Source: Herbiconiux daphne (lineage in GTDB: Bacteria; Actinomycetota; Actinomycetes; Actinomycetales; Microbacteriaceae). Taken from it: a stretch of 64,000 nt of DNA. Location of the stretch: NCBI RefSeq assembly GCF_024979295.1, contig NZ_JANLCJ010000002.1:124001-188000 (forward strand), written 5' to 3'. Numbering within the stretch: position 1 is the first letter of the stretch; each line of letters opens with the position of its first letter. Below, in pieces: positions 35,379 through 45,590 of the stretch. The translations under genes were made by a program, and so were the position numbers. The notes below the pieces were generated by a model. It did not search any database. It saw only the letters and a list, made by a program, of their open reading frames with translations, and was not told the origin of the DNA.

Positions 35379-35967
35379 ACTTCTTGAAGCGGTCGGTGAG
35401 CTTCCAGGCGAGGGGGATGACGCCGGCCGCGATCAGGGCCTTGATGATGCCGCCCACGATGAAGGGGTAGAGGCCCGCTTCGAGGGTCTGCGAGAAGGTG
35501 AGGCCGAGAGAGGCGGCGAGCCAGGGGAGGCCGACCGCGAAGGTGATGACCGTGCCGGCCATGAAGGAGGCGAAAGCGCCGACGACCCGGCGGTCCCAAT
35601 TGCGCTGGGCGAGCCATCCGGTCAGCCCCGCGGCGATGATGAAGCCCACGATGTAACCACCCGTCGGGCCCGCGATGACCTGCCAGCCGGATGCCGCGTC
35701 GCTGAACCACGGCACGCCCACCACGCCGAGCAGGGCGTAGACGACCATCGCGACCGCACCGCGCAGCGCGCCGAGTGTGGAGCCCACGAGCAGCACGGCG
35801 AGCGTCTGACCCGTGATCGGCACCGGCCAGAGCGGGATGGCGACCTGGGCGAGCAGGCCGGTGAAGGCGGCACCGCCCGCGACCAGCATCACGTCGGTGA
35901 GCACGCTACGCGAGATGAGACGATCGGCCAGAGTGGGCCGGCCGGCGGCGAGGGACAGGGTTGACAT
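35377..35967 (-). CDS. bioY: Biotin transporter BioY (ECF S-component)
   Basis: BioY is the membrane substrate-binding component of the biotin ECF transporter. About six hydrophobic helices are visible, and LWPVPITGQTLAVLLVGSTLG and GPTGGYIVGFIIAA are BioY signatures. The ATG at 35967 is preceded by a good GAAGGAGA ribosome-binding site; the longer open frame upstream is unconserved. Length 196 is typical. bioM and bioN are not adjacent, so energising modules must be encoded elsewhere or are absent; solitary BioY proteins are known. Confidence 0.92.
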   Translation of the reverse strand: MSTLSLAAGRPTLADRLISRSVLTDVMLVAGGAAFTGLLAQVAIPLWPVPITGQTLAVLLVGSTLGALRGAVAMVVYALLGVVGVPWFSDAASGWQVIAGPTGGYIVGFIIAAGLTGWLAQRNWDRRVVGAFASFMAGTVITFAVGLPWLAASLGLTFSQTLEAGLYPFIVGGIIKALIAAGVIPLAWKLTDRFKK

Positions 35968-36055
35968 GCAGTCTCCTTCGAGGATGCGGGATCGCCGTGC
36001 GATGCGCGACGATTGCGCGCACAGCGAGCAGCGGTCAGCCGCCCGTGTCCCTCGA

Positions 36056-36063
36056 AATATACT
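36056..36063. promoter_or_regulatory. Overlapping -10 elements for bioY and the ABC-F gene
   Basis: AATATACT contains TATACT on the plus strand (36058-36063, toward the ABC-F gene) and TATATT on the minus strand (36056-36061, toward bioY). It is the most AT-rich spot of the divergent region. Confidence 0.4.
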
Positions 36064-36122
36064 AGAAGACACCTCCCCCTCCCGCCTGTTGTGGAAACGC
36101 AACGAAAGAATTGGATATCCCT

Positions 36123-37707
<1,585 letters not shown>

Positions 37708-37721
<14 letters not shown>

Positions 37722-38556
37722 ACCGGCTGTCGAGGATCTCGTCCTCGACCTGCGCGTCGGTTCGCTTGGCGAGCCGCTTGCGCTCGCGCTCGGCCGCGCG
37801 CTCCTGCTCTTCGGGGTCGTCTTCGTTCACCCGGCGGTACTCCTGGCGGATGATGTAGCCGAGGCCCACGAAGCCCAGCAGGCCGAAGCAGAACCACTGG
37901 AACGTGTAGGAGAGGTGGGCGCCCTCGTCGGGCGTCGGCTTCGCCACGGCGGTCGGGCGCTCCGCCGGCGCCGGATCCTCCGACGCGAGCAGACCGTAGG
38001 CGCTCGTATAGGTAGGCTGCCCGACCTGGTCGGCGATCACGGGCAGCTCGATGGTGGCGATCTGCCCGGCGACAGCGCCCCGGCTGTCGAGGTGCGGCTC
38101 GCCCGCCTTCAGCCGCGCCACCACCGAGACGGTGCCGGTCGGCGCGGCGGGGACGGCGTCGGGAACGTCCTGCTTCTGGCCGGTGGGCACCCAGCCGCGG
38201 TCGACCACGAAGACGTCGCCGTTCGCGAGCTGGAACGGCACCAGCACGTCGAACCCGACGTCGCCGCCGAGCGGGCGATTGCGCACGAGCACTTGATCGT
38301 CGGTGAGGTAGCGCCCGGTCATCGAGACCGTCAGCCACTCCTGCGACGGGTCATAGGCGTCGAGCTCGGGCAGCACGTCCGCGAGCGGAGTCGGCTCGGC
38401 GTCGAAGTTCGTCTCGACCCGGTTGATCTCGGCCACGGCTTCGTCGCGCCGGGCGAGTTGCCACATCGCAAGCAGCACGCAGACGATCGCGAACACCACG
38501 GTGAGGGCCAGATAGCCCGCCCAGCGCCGGCTGATGAGGAAGCGCCATCCGGTCAT
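37708..38556 (-). CDS. SURF1 family protein, cytochrome oxidase biogenesis
   Basis: SURF1 helps assemble aa3-type cytochrome c oxidase, probably by handling heme a. The topology is typical: one N-terminal membrane helix (about 13-31) and one C-terminal helix (about 222-240) around an external domain with the family motifs VLVRNRPLGGDVGFDVLVPF and VFVVDRGWVP. The tail is highly charged (EEQERAAERERKRLAKR). Length 282. Its ATG overlaps the stop of the small upstream gene by four bases. It complements ctaA/ctaB nearby. Confidence 0.9.
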
Positions 38557-38786
38557 GCGGTCATCGCGCCGTTCTGGTCGCGCAGCGGGAGCACCTCGAG
38601 CGGAAAATCACGGGCGGCCAGGAACTCGCGCAGGAACCCGACGTGCTCGTCGCACGCCAGCCACACCTTGCGCCGCGACTCGTCGTGGATCTTCGGATTG
38701 CGCCACTCGATGCGCCAGACGGCCTCGCCGCGGCATCCGGCCCGGGAGCATTCTTCGGCGGCCGGCTCGATTCCGAGCGAGATCAT
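38553..38786 (-). CDS. Small conserved actinobacterial protein (77 aa)
   Basis: A small protein of unknown function, regularly found between DUF3099 and SURF1 genes in this group and sometimes mislabelled as acetone carboxylase. It has three cysteines (ECSRAGCRG and LACDEH) and a His that could form a zinc-binding site, with WRIEWRNPKIH between. ATG 38786 is chosen because it overlaps the end of the DUF3099 gene by four bases (ATGA) and conserved sequence begins there; an earlier in-frame start is the antisense-like read-through of the neighbour. Confidence 0.75.
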   Translation of the reverse strand: MISLGIEPAAEECSRAGCRGEAVWRIEWRNPKIHDESRRKVWLACDEHVGFLREFLAARDFPLEVLPLRDQNGAMTA

Positions 38787-39136
38787 GACCGCGGAGCGCC
38801 GGGGGCAGCGGGGGCATCCGGGGAGGGAGCATCGGGCCCGGCGGTGTCGGGCCCGAGACCCTGCGCCGGCATCGGGCTGCGGTAGACCTCGATGGCCGTC
38901 GGACGCTCGGCCTTGCTCACCCACGACGTGCCGACGTTGCCGAGCACCACGGCGAAATAGGGCAGCAGGATCGCGCCCGCCGCCACGATTGCGAGCCACC
39001 AGCCCTGCACGAACAGCATCAGCACGAGGCACACGATGCGGATGCCCATGGTGACCATGTACTTGATCATGCGCTTGCGCCGCTCGTCATCGGGTGACGG
39101 CGGAAGGCTCGTGAGCGACTGCGGCTGCTGCTTCAT
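38783..39136 (-). CDS. DUF3099 membrane protein
   Basis: A 117-residue protein with the DUF3099 layout: a soluble N-terminus with SLTSLPPSPDDERRKRMIKYM, two adjacent membrane helices (about 27-46 and 49-67) and a short Pro/Ala-rich tail. No function is known. It leads a three-gene minus-strand set with the small cysteine protein and SURF1, each overlapping the next by four bases, so they are probably cotranslated. Its ATG follows a TAGGCT -10 by 10 bases. Confidence 0.85.
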   Translation of the reverse strand: MKQQPQSLTSLPPSPDDERRKRMIKYMVTMGIRIVCLVLMLFVQGWWLAIVAAGAILLPYFAVVLGNVGTSWVSKAERPTAIEVYRSPMPAQGLGPDTAGPDAPSPDAPAAPGAPRS

Positions 39137-39146
39137 GGTTGCCCTA

Positions 39147-39176
39147 AGCCTACGCTTCGTCGACTGCTCCTAAGCT
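39147..39176. promoter_or_regulatory. Divergent -10 elements for DUF3099 operon and fabG
   Basis: On the minus strand TAGGCT (39147-39152) precedes the DUF3099 ATG by 10 bases. On the plus strand TAAGCT (39171-39176) precedes the fabG GTG by 41 bases. Confidence 0.4.
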
Positions 39177-39205
39177 GGGGGAGCCAGACCGTCTCGAACA
39201 CGTAA

Positions 39206-39937
<732 letters not shown>

Positions 39938-39960
39938 CCCCTGCCCCGCCCCTGTCCTCC

Positions 39961-40021
39961 GCCGAGTTGCGCCAAACTGCCCGAACGCGAGCGTTCTTAG
40001 GGCAGTTTGGCGCAACTCGGC
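39961..40021. terminator. Long palindrome between fabG and serB
   Basis: A perfect 22-bp stem: 39961-39982 (GCCGAGTTGCGCCAAACTGC plus CC) and 40000-40021. The loop folds again as GAACGC/GCGTTC with a two-base turn. It fills most of the 99-base gap between the convergent fabG and serB stops and probably ends transcription in both directions. Confidence 0.8.
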
Positions 40022-40036
40022 GAAGGGGAGGCGGGG

Positions 40037-40744
40037 TCAGCCGCGGAGGCCCAGGAGGGGGAGGAGCTGGCTGAGGTCGCGCACGTCCATGGCGAGGTCG
40101 GCGTGCTGCCGCACCAGGGGGCGCGCGTCGAAGGCCACGGAGAGGCCGGCGACCTCCATCATGCGCAGGTCGTTGGCACCGTCGCCCACGGCGATCGTGT
40201 GCGCGGCCGGAACCCCCCGCTCGGCAGCCCACTCGAGCAGCGCGTCGGCCTTCGACTGCGGATCGACGATCGGCCCGCTGACCGTGCCGGTGAGCACGCC
40301 GTCGGCGACGCCGAGCCGGTTGGCCCGCCAGTAGTCGAGCCCGAGTCGCTCGGCGAGCGGGTCGAGGATCTCGTGGAAACCCCCCGACACCACGCCCACC
40401 ACGCTGCCGGAGGCGTGCAGGCCCTCGATCATGCGAGGAACCCCGGCCGTCACCTCGATCTGGCCGCGCACGTCGGCGAAGACGTCGGCCGACAGGCCCT
40501 TCAGGGTGGCGACGCGCTCGCGCAGGCTCTCGGCGAAGTCGATCTCGCCACGCATCGCGCGCTCCGTGATCGCGGCGACCTCGGCGTGGCGCCCGGCGCA
40601 ATCGCCCAGCATCTCGATGACCTCGTTCTCGATGAGGGTCGAGTCGACGTCGAGAACGACCAGAAAGCGCGCGCCACCGGCATCCGGAGCATCGGACGGC
40701 TGGCGCGCGGGCGTGGACTCGTGTGCCAGCACCGGATGCTTCAT
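40037..40744 (-). CDS. serB: Phosphoserine phosphatase
   Basis: Dephosphorylates phosphoserine to serine; haloacid-dehalogenase superfamily. The nucleophile motif [12 protein letters not shown] holds Asp32 and Asp34, VSGGF is motif II, and [10 protein letters not shown] is motif IV. There is no N-terminal ACT domain, unlike mycobacterial SerB2, so this is the short form with a 25-residue leader. Length 235. The start overlaps the glgC stop by four bases. Confidence 0.92.
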   Translation of the reverse strand: MKHPVLAHESTPARQPSDAPDAGGARFLVVLDVDSTLIENEVIEMLGDCAGRHAEVAAITERAMRGEIDFAESLRERVATLKGLSADVFADVRGQIEVTAGVPRMIEGLHASGSVVGVVSGGFHEILDPLAERLGLDYWRANRLGVADGVLTGTVSGPIVDPQSKADALLEWAAERGVPAAHTIAVGDGANDLRMMEVAGLSVAFDARPLVRQHADLAMDVRDLSQLLPLLGLRG

Positions 40745-41985
40745 GGAACTACGCGAACTCCCTTACCCACGACCGTGATCCCCGTGTCGGTGACCGTGAA
40801 GCCCCGCTCCCGGTCGCGGTCGGGATCGACGCCCACCTGGGCGCCGGCGGTGACGACGACGTTCTTGTCCAGGATAGCCCGGCGCACGACGGCGTCGGGT
40901 TCGATGTGAACGCGGTCGAACAGCACCGAGTGCTGCACCAGGGCGCCGGAGTCGACCGTGGTCCACGGCCCCACGACGCTGCCCTCGACCCGGGCGCCCG
41001 AGATGAGGCAGCCGAGCGACACGATCGACTCGACCGTCACGCCCGGGTTGCCCTTGCTGTCGCGCACGAACTTGGCCGGCGGCGAGTTGAGCTGCTGCGT
41101 GTAGATGGGCCAGGTCTCGTTGTAGAGGTTGAACACCGGCAGGGCCGAGATGAGGTCTTGGTGGGCGTCGTAGAACGACTCGATCGTTCCCACGTCGCGC
41201 CAGTAGTAGCGGTCGCGATCGGTCGACCCGGGCACCTCGTTGCGCTTGAGGTCGTAGACGGCGGCATTGCCGGCGGCCACGAAGTCGGGGATGATGTCGC
41301 CGCCCATGTCGTGGCTCGACTCGGGCCGCTCGCCGTCGCGGATGACCGCGTCGATGAGCTGGTCGGCGTCGAAGATGTAGTTGCCCATCGAGGCGAGCAC
41401 TTCGTGCGGGGAGTCGGCGAGCCCCGTGGCGTTCTTCGGCTTCTCGAGGAACTCGTCGATGAGAGTGGGGTCGTCGGCCGAGGTCTGGATGACGCCGAAC
41501 TGGTCGCTGAGCTCGATCGGCTGGCGGATGGCGGCCACGGTCGCACCCTTGCCCGACTCGATGTGGGCCTGGATCATCTGGCCGAAGTCCATGCGGTAGA
41601 CGTGGTCGGCGCCGACCACGACCACGATGTCGGGCTTCTCGTCGCGGATCAGGTTGAGCGACTGCAGGATGGCGTCGGCCGAGCCCGAGAACCAGCGCTT
41701 GCCGAGCCGCTGCTGAGCCGGCACCGACGCGATGTAGGAGTTGAGCAGGCCGTCGAGGTGCCAGGTCTGCGACACGTGACGGTCGAGCGAGTGCGACTTG
41801 TACTGCGTCAGCACGACGATCTGGCGCAGCCCCGAGTTGACGAGGTTCGACAACGCGAAATCGATGAGACGGTAGCCGCCTCCGAAGGGAACGCCCGGCT
41901 TGGCCCGGTCGGCGGTGAGGGGCATGAGTCGCTTGCCCTCGCCCCCGGCGAGCACGATGCCGAAGATCTTCTTTGATGCAGCCAT
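40741..41985 (-). CDS. glgC: Glucose-1-phosphate adenylyltransferase
   Basis: Makes ADP-glucose, the donor for glycogen or maltose-1-phosphate synthesis. The nucleotidyl-transferase motif [14 protein letters not shown] is at the N-terminus, and [14 protein letters not shown], GADHVYRMD and [12 protein letters not shown] motifs follow; the C-terminal part is the beta-helix domain. ATG 41985 gives [11 protein letters not shown]; an ATG four codons earlier (41997) is possible but has no better ribosome-binding site. The gene is divergent from glgA with only 48 bases between them. Confidence 0.96.
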   Translation of the reverse strand: MAASKKIFGIVLAGGEGKRLMPLTADRAKPGVPFGGGYRLIDFALSNLVNSGLRQIVVLTQYKSHSLDRHVSQTWHLDGLLNSYIASVPAQQRLGKRWFSGSADAILQSLNLIRDEKPDIVVVVGADHVYRMDFGQMIQAHIESGKGATVAAIRQPIELSDQFGVIQTSADDPTLIDEFLEKPKNATGLADSPHEVLASMGNYIFDADQLIDAVIRDGERPESSHDMGGDIIPDFVAAGNAAVYDLKRNEVPGSTDRDRYYWRDVGTIESFYDAHQDLISALPVFNLYNETWPIYTQQLNSPPAKFVRDSKGNPGVTVESIVSLGCLISGARVEGSVVGPWTTVDSGALVQHSVLFDRVHIEPDAVVRRAILDKNVVVTAGAQVGVDPDRDRERGFTVTDTGITVVGKGVRVVP

Positions 41986-42033
41986 ACCCCCAACCATAAT
42001 GAGGTTTCCGACGAGCAGTACTACCGTTCAACT

Positions 42034-43224
42034 ATGCGAGTAGATGTGATTTCCCGTGAGTATCCGCCCGAGGTCTACGGAGGGGCGGGAGTGCACGTCG
42101 CCGAGCTCGTCAAGAGCCTGCGGAGCCACCTCGACGTCACGGTGCGGTGCTTCGGCGCGCCCCGGTCGGAGGAAGGGGTGTTCGCCTACGGCATCCCGAC
42201 CGAGCTCGAGGGCGCCAACCCGTCGCTCACCACCCTCGGCGTCGACCTGCAGATCGCCGAGGCGATCGCCGCGGCGGGAACGGATGTCGTGCACTCGCAC
42301 ACCTGGTACGCCAACGCGGCCGGGCGACTCGCCTCGCTGCTCGCGGGCGTGCCGCACGTCGTCACCGCGCACTCGCTCGAGCCGTTGCGGCCCTGGAAGG
42401 CCGAGCAGCTCGGCGGCGGCTACCGCATCTCGTCGCTGATCGAGAAGGATGCGTTCGAGTCGGCCGACGCGGTCATCGCGGTGAGCGGGGGCATGCGCCG
42501 CGACATCCTGCGCTCCTATCCGGCGATCGACGAGTCGCGGGTGAGCGTGGTCTACAACGGCATCGATCTCGAGACCTGGAAACCGCACTACGACGAAGAC
42601 GTGCTGCGCCGCCACGGCATCGACGCGAGCCGGCCGACGGTCGTGTTCGTCGGCCGCATCACGCGCCAGAAGGGCCTGCCCTACCTGCTGCGCGCGATCG
42701 CGCTGCTGCCCGAAGACGTGCAGGTCGTGCTCTGCGCGGGGGCGCCCGACACCCCCGCCATCCTCGAAGAGGTGAGCTCGGCCGTGCGCACCCTCCAGCA
42801 GACCCGTGGCGGGATCGTCTGGATCGACGAGATCCTGCCGCAGCCCCAGCTCGCCGCCGTGCTCACCGCGGCCACGGTGTTCGTCTGCCCCTCGATCTAC
42901 GAGCCGCTCGGCATCGTGAACCTCGAGGCGATGGCCTGCGGGCTGCCCGTGGTCGGAACGGCGACCGGCGGCATCCCCGAGGTGGTCGACGACGGCGTCA
43001 CGGGGCTGCTGGTGCCCATCGAACAGCTGCAGGACGGCACGGGCACGCCGACCGACCCCGACCGGTTCGTGGCCGATCTGGCGCGAGCGCTCACCGAGGT
43101 CGTGAGCGATCCGGTGCGGGCCGCCGCGATGGGCGAGGCCGGGCGGGCGCGGGCCGAGGCGGAGTTCAGCTGGGGCCGCATCGCGGCGCAGACCGCCGAG
43201 ATCTACCGCTCTCTGGTGCGCTGA
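42034..43224 (+). CDS. glgA: Glycogen synthase / ADP-glucose glucosyltransferase (GlgA/GlgM type)
   Basis: Retaining GT4-type glycosyltransferase of the short actinobacterial class (396 residues). It transfers glucose from ADP-glucose to glycogen or, in the GlgM reading, to glucose 1-phosphate to make maltose 1-phosphate. The N-terminal SREYPPEVYGGAGVHVAEL, the VVHSHTWYAN segment, VGRITRQKG and the nucleotide-sugar site VCPSIYEPLGIVNLEAMACG are all clear. Whether it works as GlgA or GlgM cannot be decided from sequence alone. Partnered with divergent glgC. Confidence 0.93.
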   Translation: MRVDVISREYPPEVYGGAGVHVAELVKSLRSHLDVTVRCFGAPRSEEGVFAYGIPTELEGANPSLTTLGVDLQIAEAIAAAGTDVVHSHTWYANAAGRLASLLAGVPHVVTAHSLEPLRPWKAEQLGGGYRISSLIEKDAFESADAVIAVSGGMRRDILRSYPAIDESRVSVVYNGIDLETWKPHYDEDVLRRHGIDASRPTVVFVGRITRQKGLPYLLRAIALLPEDVQVVLCAGAPDTPAILEEVSSAVRTLQQTRGGIVWIDEILPQPQLAAVLTAATVFVCPSIYEPLGIVNLEAMACGLPVVGTATGGIPEVVDDGVTGLLVPIEQLQDGTGTPTDPDRFVADLARALTEVVSDPVRAAAMGEAGRARAEAEFSWGRIAAQTAEIYRSLVR

Positions 43225-43262
43225 CACGGCCGCGCCGGTACGGCAGGGTCGGCGCGGTTGGT

Positions 43263-43268
43263 TAGGCT
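43263..43268 (+). promoter_or_regulatory. -10 element for the ABC ATPase gene (probable leaderless)
   Basis: TAGGCT ends 7 bases before the ATG at 43276, so the transcript would start at the start codon. Confidence 0.45.
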
Positions 43269-43275
43269 TAGAACC

Positions 43276-44058
43276 ATGCCCAATGTGCTCGATCTCGAAG
43301 ACGTTTCGGTTGTTCGCGATGGAAATCGCATCCTGACTGATCTGAACTGGAAGGTCGACGGCGATCAGCGCTGGGTGGTGCTCGGCCCGAACGGCGCGGG
43401 CAAGACGACCCTGCTGCAAATCGCGGCGGCGATGAACCATCCCTCTGGTGGCACGGTGCACGTGCTCGACGGCAAGCTCGGCGAGGTCGACCTGTTCGAG
43501 CTGCGGCCGCGCGTCGGCTTCGCCTCGAGCGCCATGGCCCGCCGGTTCCCGGCGAACGAGACGGTGCTGAACGTCGTGCTCACCGCGGCCTACTCGGTGA
43601 CCGGGCGCTGGAACGAGTCGTACGAAGACATCGACCTGCGCCGCGCCCAGCGGGTGCTCGCGGAATGGAAGCTCGATCACCTGTCGGAGCGGCTGTTCGG
43701 CTCGCTCAGCGACGGCGAGCAGAAGCGCGTGCAGATCGCGCGCTCGGTGATGACCGACCCCGAGCTGCTGCTGCTCGACGAGCCCGCGGCGAGCCTCGAC
43801 CTCGGTGCCCGCGAAGAACTGCTGCAGCTGCTCGGCGGCTACGCCAGTGCGCCCGAAGCGCCCGCGATCGTGATGGTGACCCACCACGTCGAGGAGATTC
43901 CGCGCGGGTTCACCCACGCGATGCTGCTGAAGAAGGGCGAGGTAGTGGCCAGCGGCCCTATCGGCGACGTGCTGACCTCTGAGAACCTCGAGACCACGTT
44001 CGGCCTGCCGATCGCGCTCAGCGAAGACGACGGCCGTTACACAGCGCGCGCATCCTGA
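43276..44058 (+). CDS. Orphan ABC transporter ATP-binding protein
   Basis: A single ABC ATPase domain of 260 residues. Walker A GPNGAGKTT is near residue 38, the signature is LSDGEQKRVQIAR and Walker B is LLLLDEPAASLD. It resembles the YlmA-type ATPases that lack a dedicated permease; no membrane or substrate-binding partner is adjacent. The ATG at 43276 is the start of MPNVLDLEDVSVVRDG and follows a -10 at the leaderless distance; an in-frame upstream GTG would lie over the promoter. Substrate unknown. Confidence 0.88.
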   Translation: MPNVLDLEDVSVVRDGNRILTDLNWKVDGDQRWVVLGPNGAGKTTLLQIAAAMNHPSGGTVHVLDGKLGEVDLFELRPRVGFASSAMARRFPANETVLNVVLTAAYSVTGRWNESYEDIDLRRAQRVLAEWKLDHLSERLFGSLSDGEQKRVQIARSVMTDPELLLLDEPAASLDLGAREELLQLLGGYASAPEAPAIVMVTHHVEEIPRGFTHAMLLKKGEVVASGPIGDVLTSENLETTFGLPIALSEDDGRYTARAS

Positions 44059-44090
44059 GCGTGTTCCTGGAACACAGCAGTCAAACCTGC

Positions 44091-44096
44091 TAAGCT
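44091..44096 (+). promoter_or_regulatory. -10 element for rpmE2
   Basis: TAAGCT followed by CTATCT forms the AT-rich spot 70 bases before the rpmE2 ATG. The 107-base leader carries GCAGTCAAA twice (about 44077 and 44143). No Zur-type inverted repeat was recognised. Confidence 0.35.
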
Positions 44097-44165
44097 ATCT
44101 AGCTGGCCCGTCTAGTCTGGCCAAAGATTTCCCATCCCCTGAGCAGTCAAAACAAGGACACCACC

Positions 44166-44423
44166 ATGAAGTCTGACACCCACCCCGACTACGCCCCGGT
44201 CGTCTTCCGCGACCTGGCCAGCGGCGCCACGTTCCTCACCCGCTCGACCGTGTCGAGCTCGAAGACGATCGAATGGGAAGACGGCAACACCTACCCGGTC
44301 ATCGACGTCGAGATCTCGTCGGAGTCGCACCCGTTCTACACGGGCAAGCAGCGCATCCTCGACTCCGCCGGCCGCGTCGAGAAGTTCAACAGCCGCTACA
44401 AGGGCTTCGGCGGCAGCAAGTAG
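44166..44423 (+). CDS. rpmE2: 50S ribosomal protein L31 type B
   Basis: The zinc-free form of ribosomal protein L31. It starts [17 protein letters not shown] and contains [18 protein letters not shown] and [20 protein letters not shown], all typical of the B type, and has no CxxC zinc ligands. Length 85. In many bacteria this paralogue is raised under zinc limitation, but here no Zur box is evident and it may be the only L31. It has its own promoter and terminator. Confidence 0.96.
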   Translation: MKSDTHPDYAPVVFRDLASGATFLTRSTVSSSKTIEWEDGNTYPVIDVEISSESHPFYTGKQRILDSAGRVEKFNSRYKGFGGSK

Positions 44424-44447
44424 CTTTCGCAATCACACGCACGGGCG

Positions 44448-44477
44448 ACCCCGTCGACTTCGGTCGGCGGGGTTTTC
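44448..44477 (+). terminator. Terminator after rpmE2
   Basis: ACCCCGTCGAC (44448-44458) pairs with GTCGGCGGGGT (44463-44473) with one T-G wobble around a TTCG tetraloop, followed by TTTCT. This is a textbook intrinsic terminator. Confidence 0.88.
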
Positions 44478-44540
44478 TGTTGCCACGGGCGTGCTGCGCG
44501 CCCGCACCTCTTCCGACGAGAATGGGTGGGTGATGGCGCG

Positions 44541-45548
44541 ATGACGTCCGGCAGCGACGTGCGGCAGCGGCTCCGCGCGCTTCCCGTGGGGGAGTGGAGC
44601 GGGTACCTCGCTGAGCACTCCGGGCTTCCCGGTCCTCGCGCGAACCTCGAGCTCGCTCAGGCGGTGGCGGATGTCGCCGACGCCGACACTCTTCGCGCCT
44701 TCGCTCAGGGTGCCGACGAGTATCGCGCCCTCTGCGGAGCCATCGGCCTGGGCCGGCTGCTGGTCGAGCTCGCCGCGCGCGCCGAGGCAACCGACACGCG
44801 AGCGGACGCCGACGCCGACAACCACGACAGCGCCGCCGCCGACGCCCCCGAACTGCGGCTCGAGCTGCGCCGGCTCGCAGCCGACGAGCGCTGGCGCGTG
44901 CGCGAGGGAGTCGCGATGGCGCTGCAACGGTTGGGCGATGCCGCCCCCGAGACGCTGTGGGCTCTCGCCGACCAGTGGCTGACCGAGGTGGAGTCGCGTA
45001 CCGCGCGGGCGGGCGTGGATCGGGCAGGAACACCGCCCACGAGCGCAGCACCCGCAGGCGCCCCAGCCGCAGTGGCGGCTACCGACGACCACCTCTCGCT
45101 GACCGAGGTGAAGGCGCGAACCGCGCGGGCGAGCGCAGATCGGGCGGCCCCACCGCCGACGGGCGCCCCAGCCGCGGGGGCGGCCACCGACGACCACCCT
45201 CTGCTGATCGCGCGAGCTGTCGCGGCGGGCATCGCCGAACCGCGCCTGGTCAGACGCGAGCAAGCGGCGCGGCGTGCTCTCGGCATCCTGGATCGCATCA
45301 CCGCATTGCTGGTCGCGGTGCCGGCCCGCGATCGACGCCACGGCGACGCCCGCGTGCTGCGCCAGGTTCTCGGCTACTGCTGGAGCGTTGCGCTCGTCGG
45401 CGCTCCAGCCGACGGTTTCGACGCACTCGACCGCTGGGCGGCGAGCGGAGATGCGGATGCCGCCTGGATCGTTCGCGAGAACCTCAAGAAGGCCCGCCTC
45501 GTGCGAGCCGACCCGGAGCGCGCCGAGACCCTGCGCGCGCTCTGCTGA
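44541..45548 (+). CDS. HEAT-repeat-like protein with an expanded internal repeat
   Basis: Function unknown. The flanking parts are alpha-helical and look like HEAT repeats (ERWRVREGVAMALQRLGD near residue 120; LDRWAASGDADAAWIVRENLKKA near the C-terminus). The middle holds an Ala/Pro-rich tandem duplication: a 40-codon unit starting LTEVESRTARA at DNA 44979 and a 35-codon one starting LTEVKARTARA at 45099, each ending ATDDH plus two residues. ATG 44541 is chosen over a GTG five codons earlier. No signal peptide or membrane segment. It is convergent with the exonuclease gene. Confidence 0.7.
   Translation: MTSGSDVRQRLRALPVGEWSGYLAEHSGLPGPRANLELAQAVADVADADTLRAFAQGADEYRALCGAIGLGRLLVELAARAEATDTRADADADNHDSAAADAPELRLELRRLAADERWRVREGVAMALQRLGDAAPETLWALADQWLTEVESRTARAGVDRAGTPPTSAAPAGAPAAVAATDDHLSLTEVKARTARASADRAAPPPTGAPAAGAATDDHPLLIARAVAAGIAEPRLVRREQAARRALGILDRITALLVAVPARDRRHGDARVLRQVLGYCWSVALVGAPADGFDALDRWAASGDADAAWIVRENLKKARLVRADPERAETLRALC
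44979..45203 (+). repeat. In-frame tandem duplication, 120 and 105 bases
   Basis: CTGACCGAGGTG opens both copies, at 44979 and 45099. The copies share TCGCG/GCGCG-ACCGCGCGGGCG, GATCGGGC, CACCGCC, GGCGCCCCAGCCGC and ACCGACGACCACC. The second copy is five codons shorter. Reading frame is preserved. Confidence 0.85.
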
Positions 45549-45590
45549 CGCGCCGGCGCGAGTCACACCGGCGACGTTCTACGCCGAGGC

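Noticed and set aside
41986..41997. Upstream glgC start at 41997
   Set aside because: The extra four residues are not conserved and no better ribosome-binding site supports them; recorded as an alternative only.
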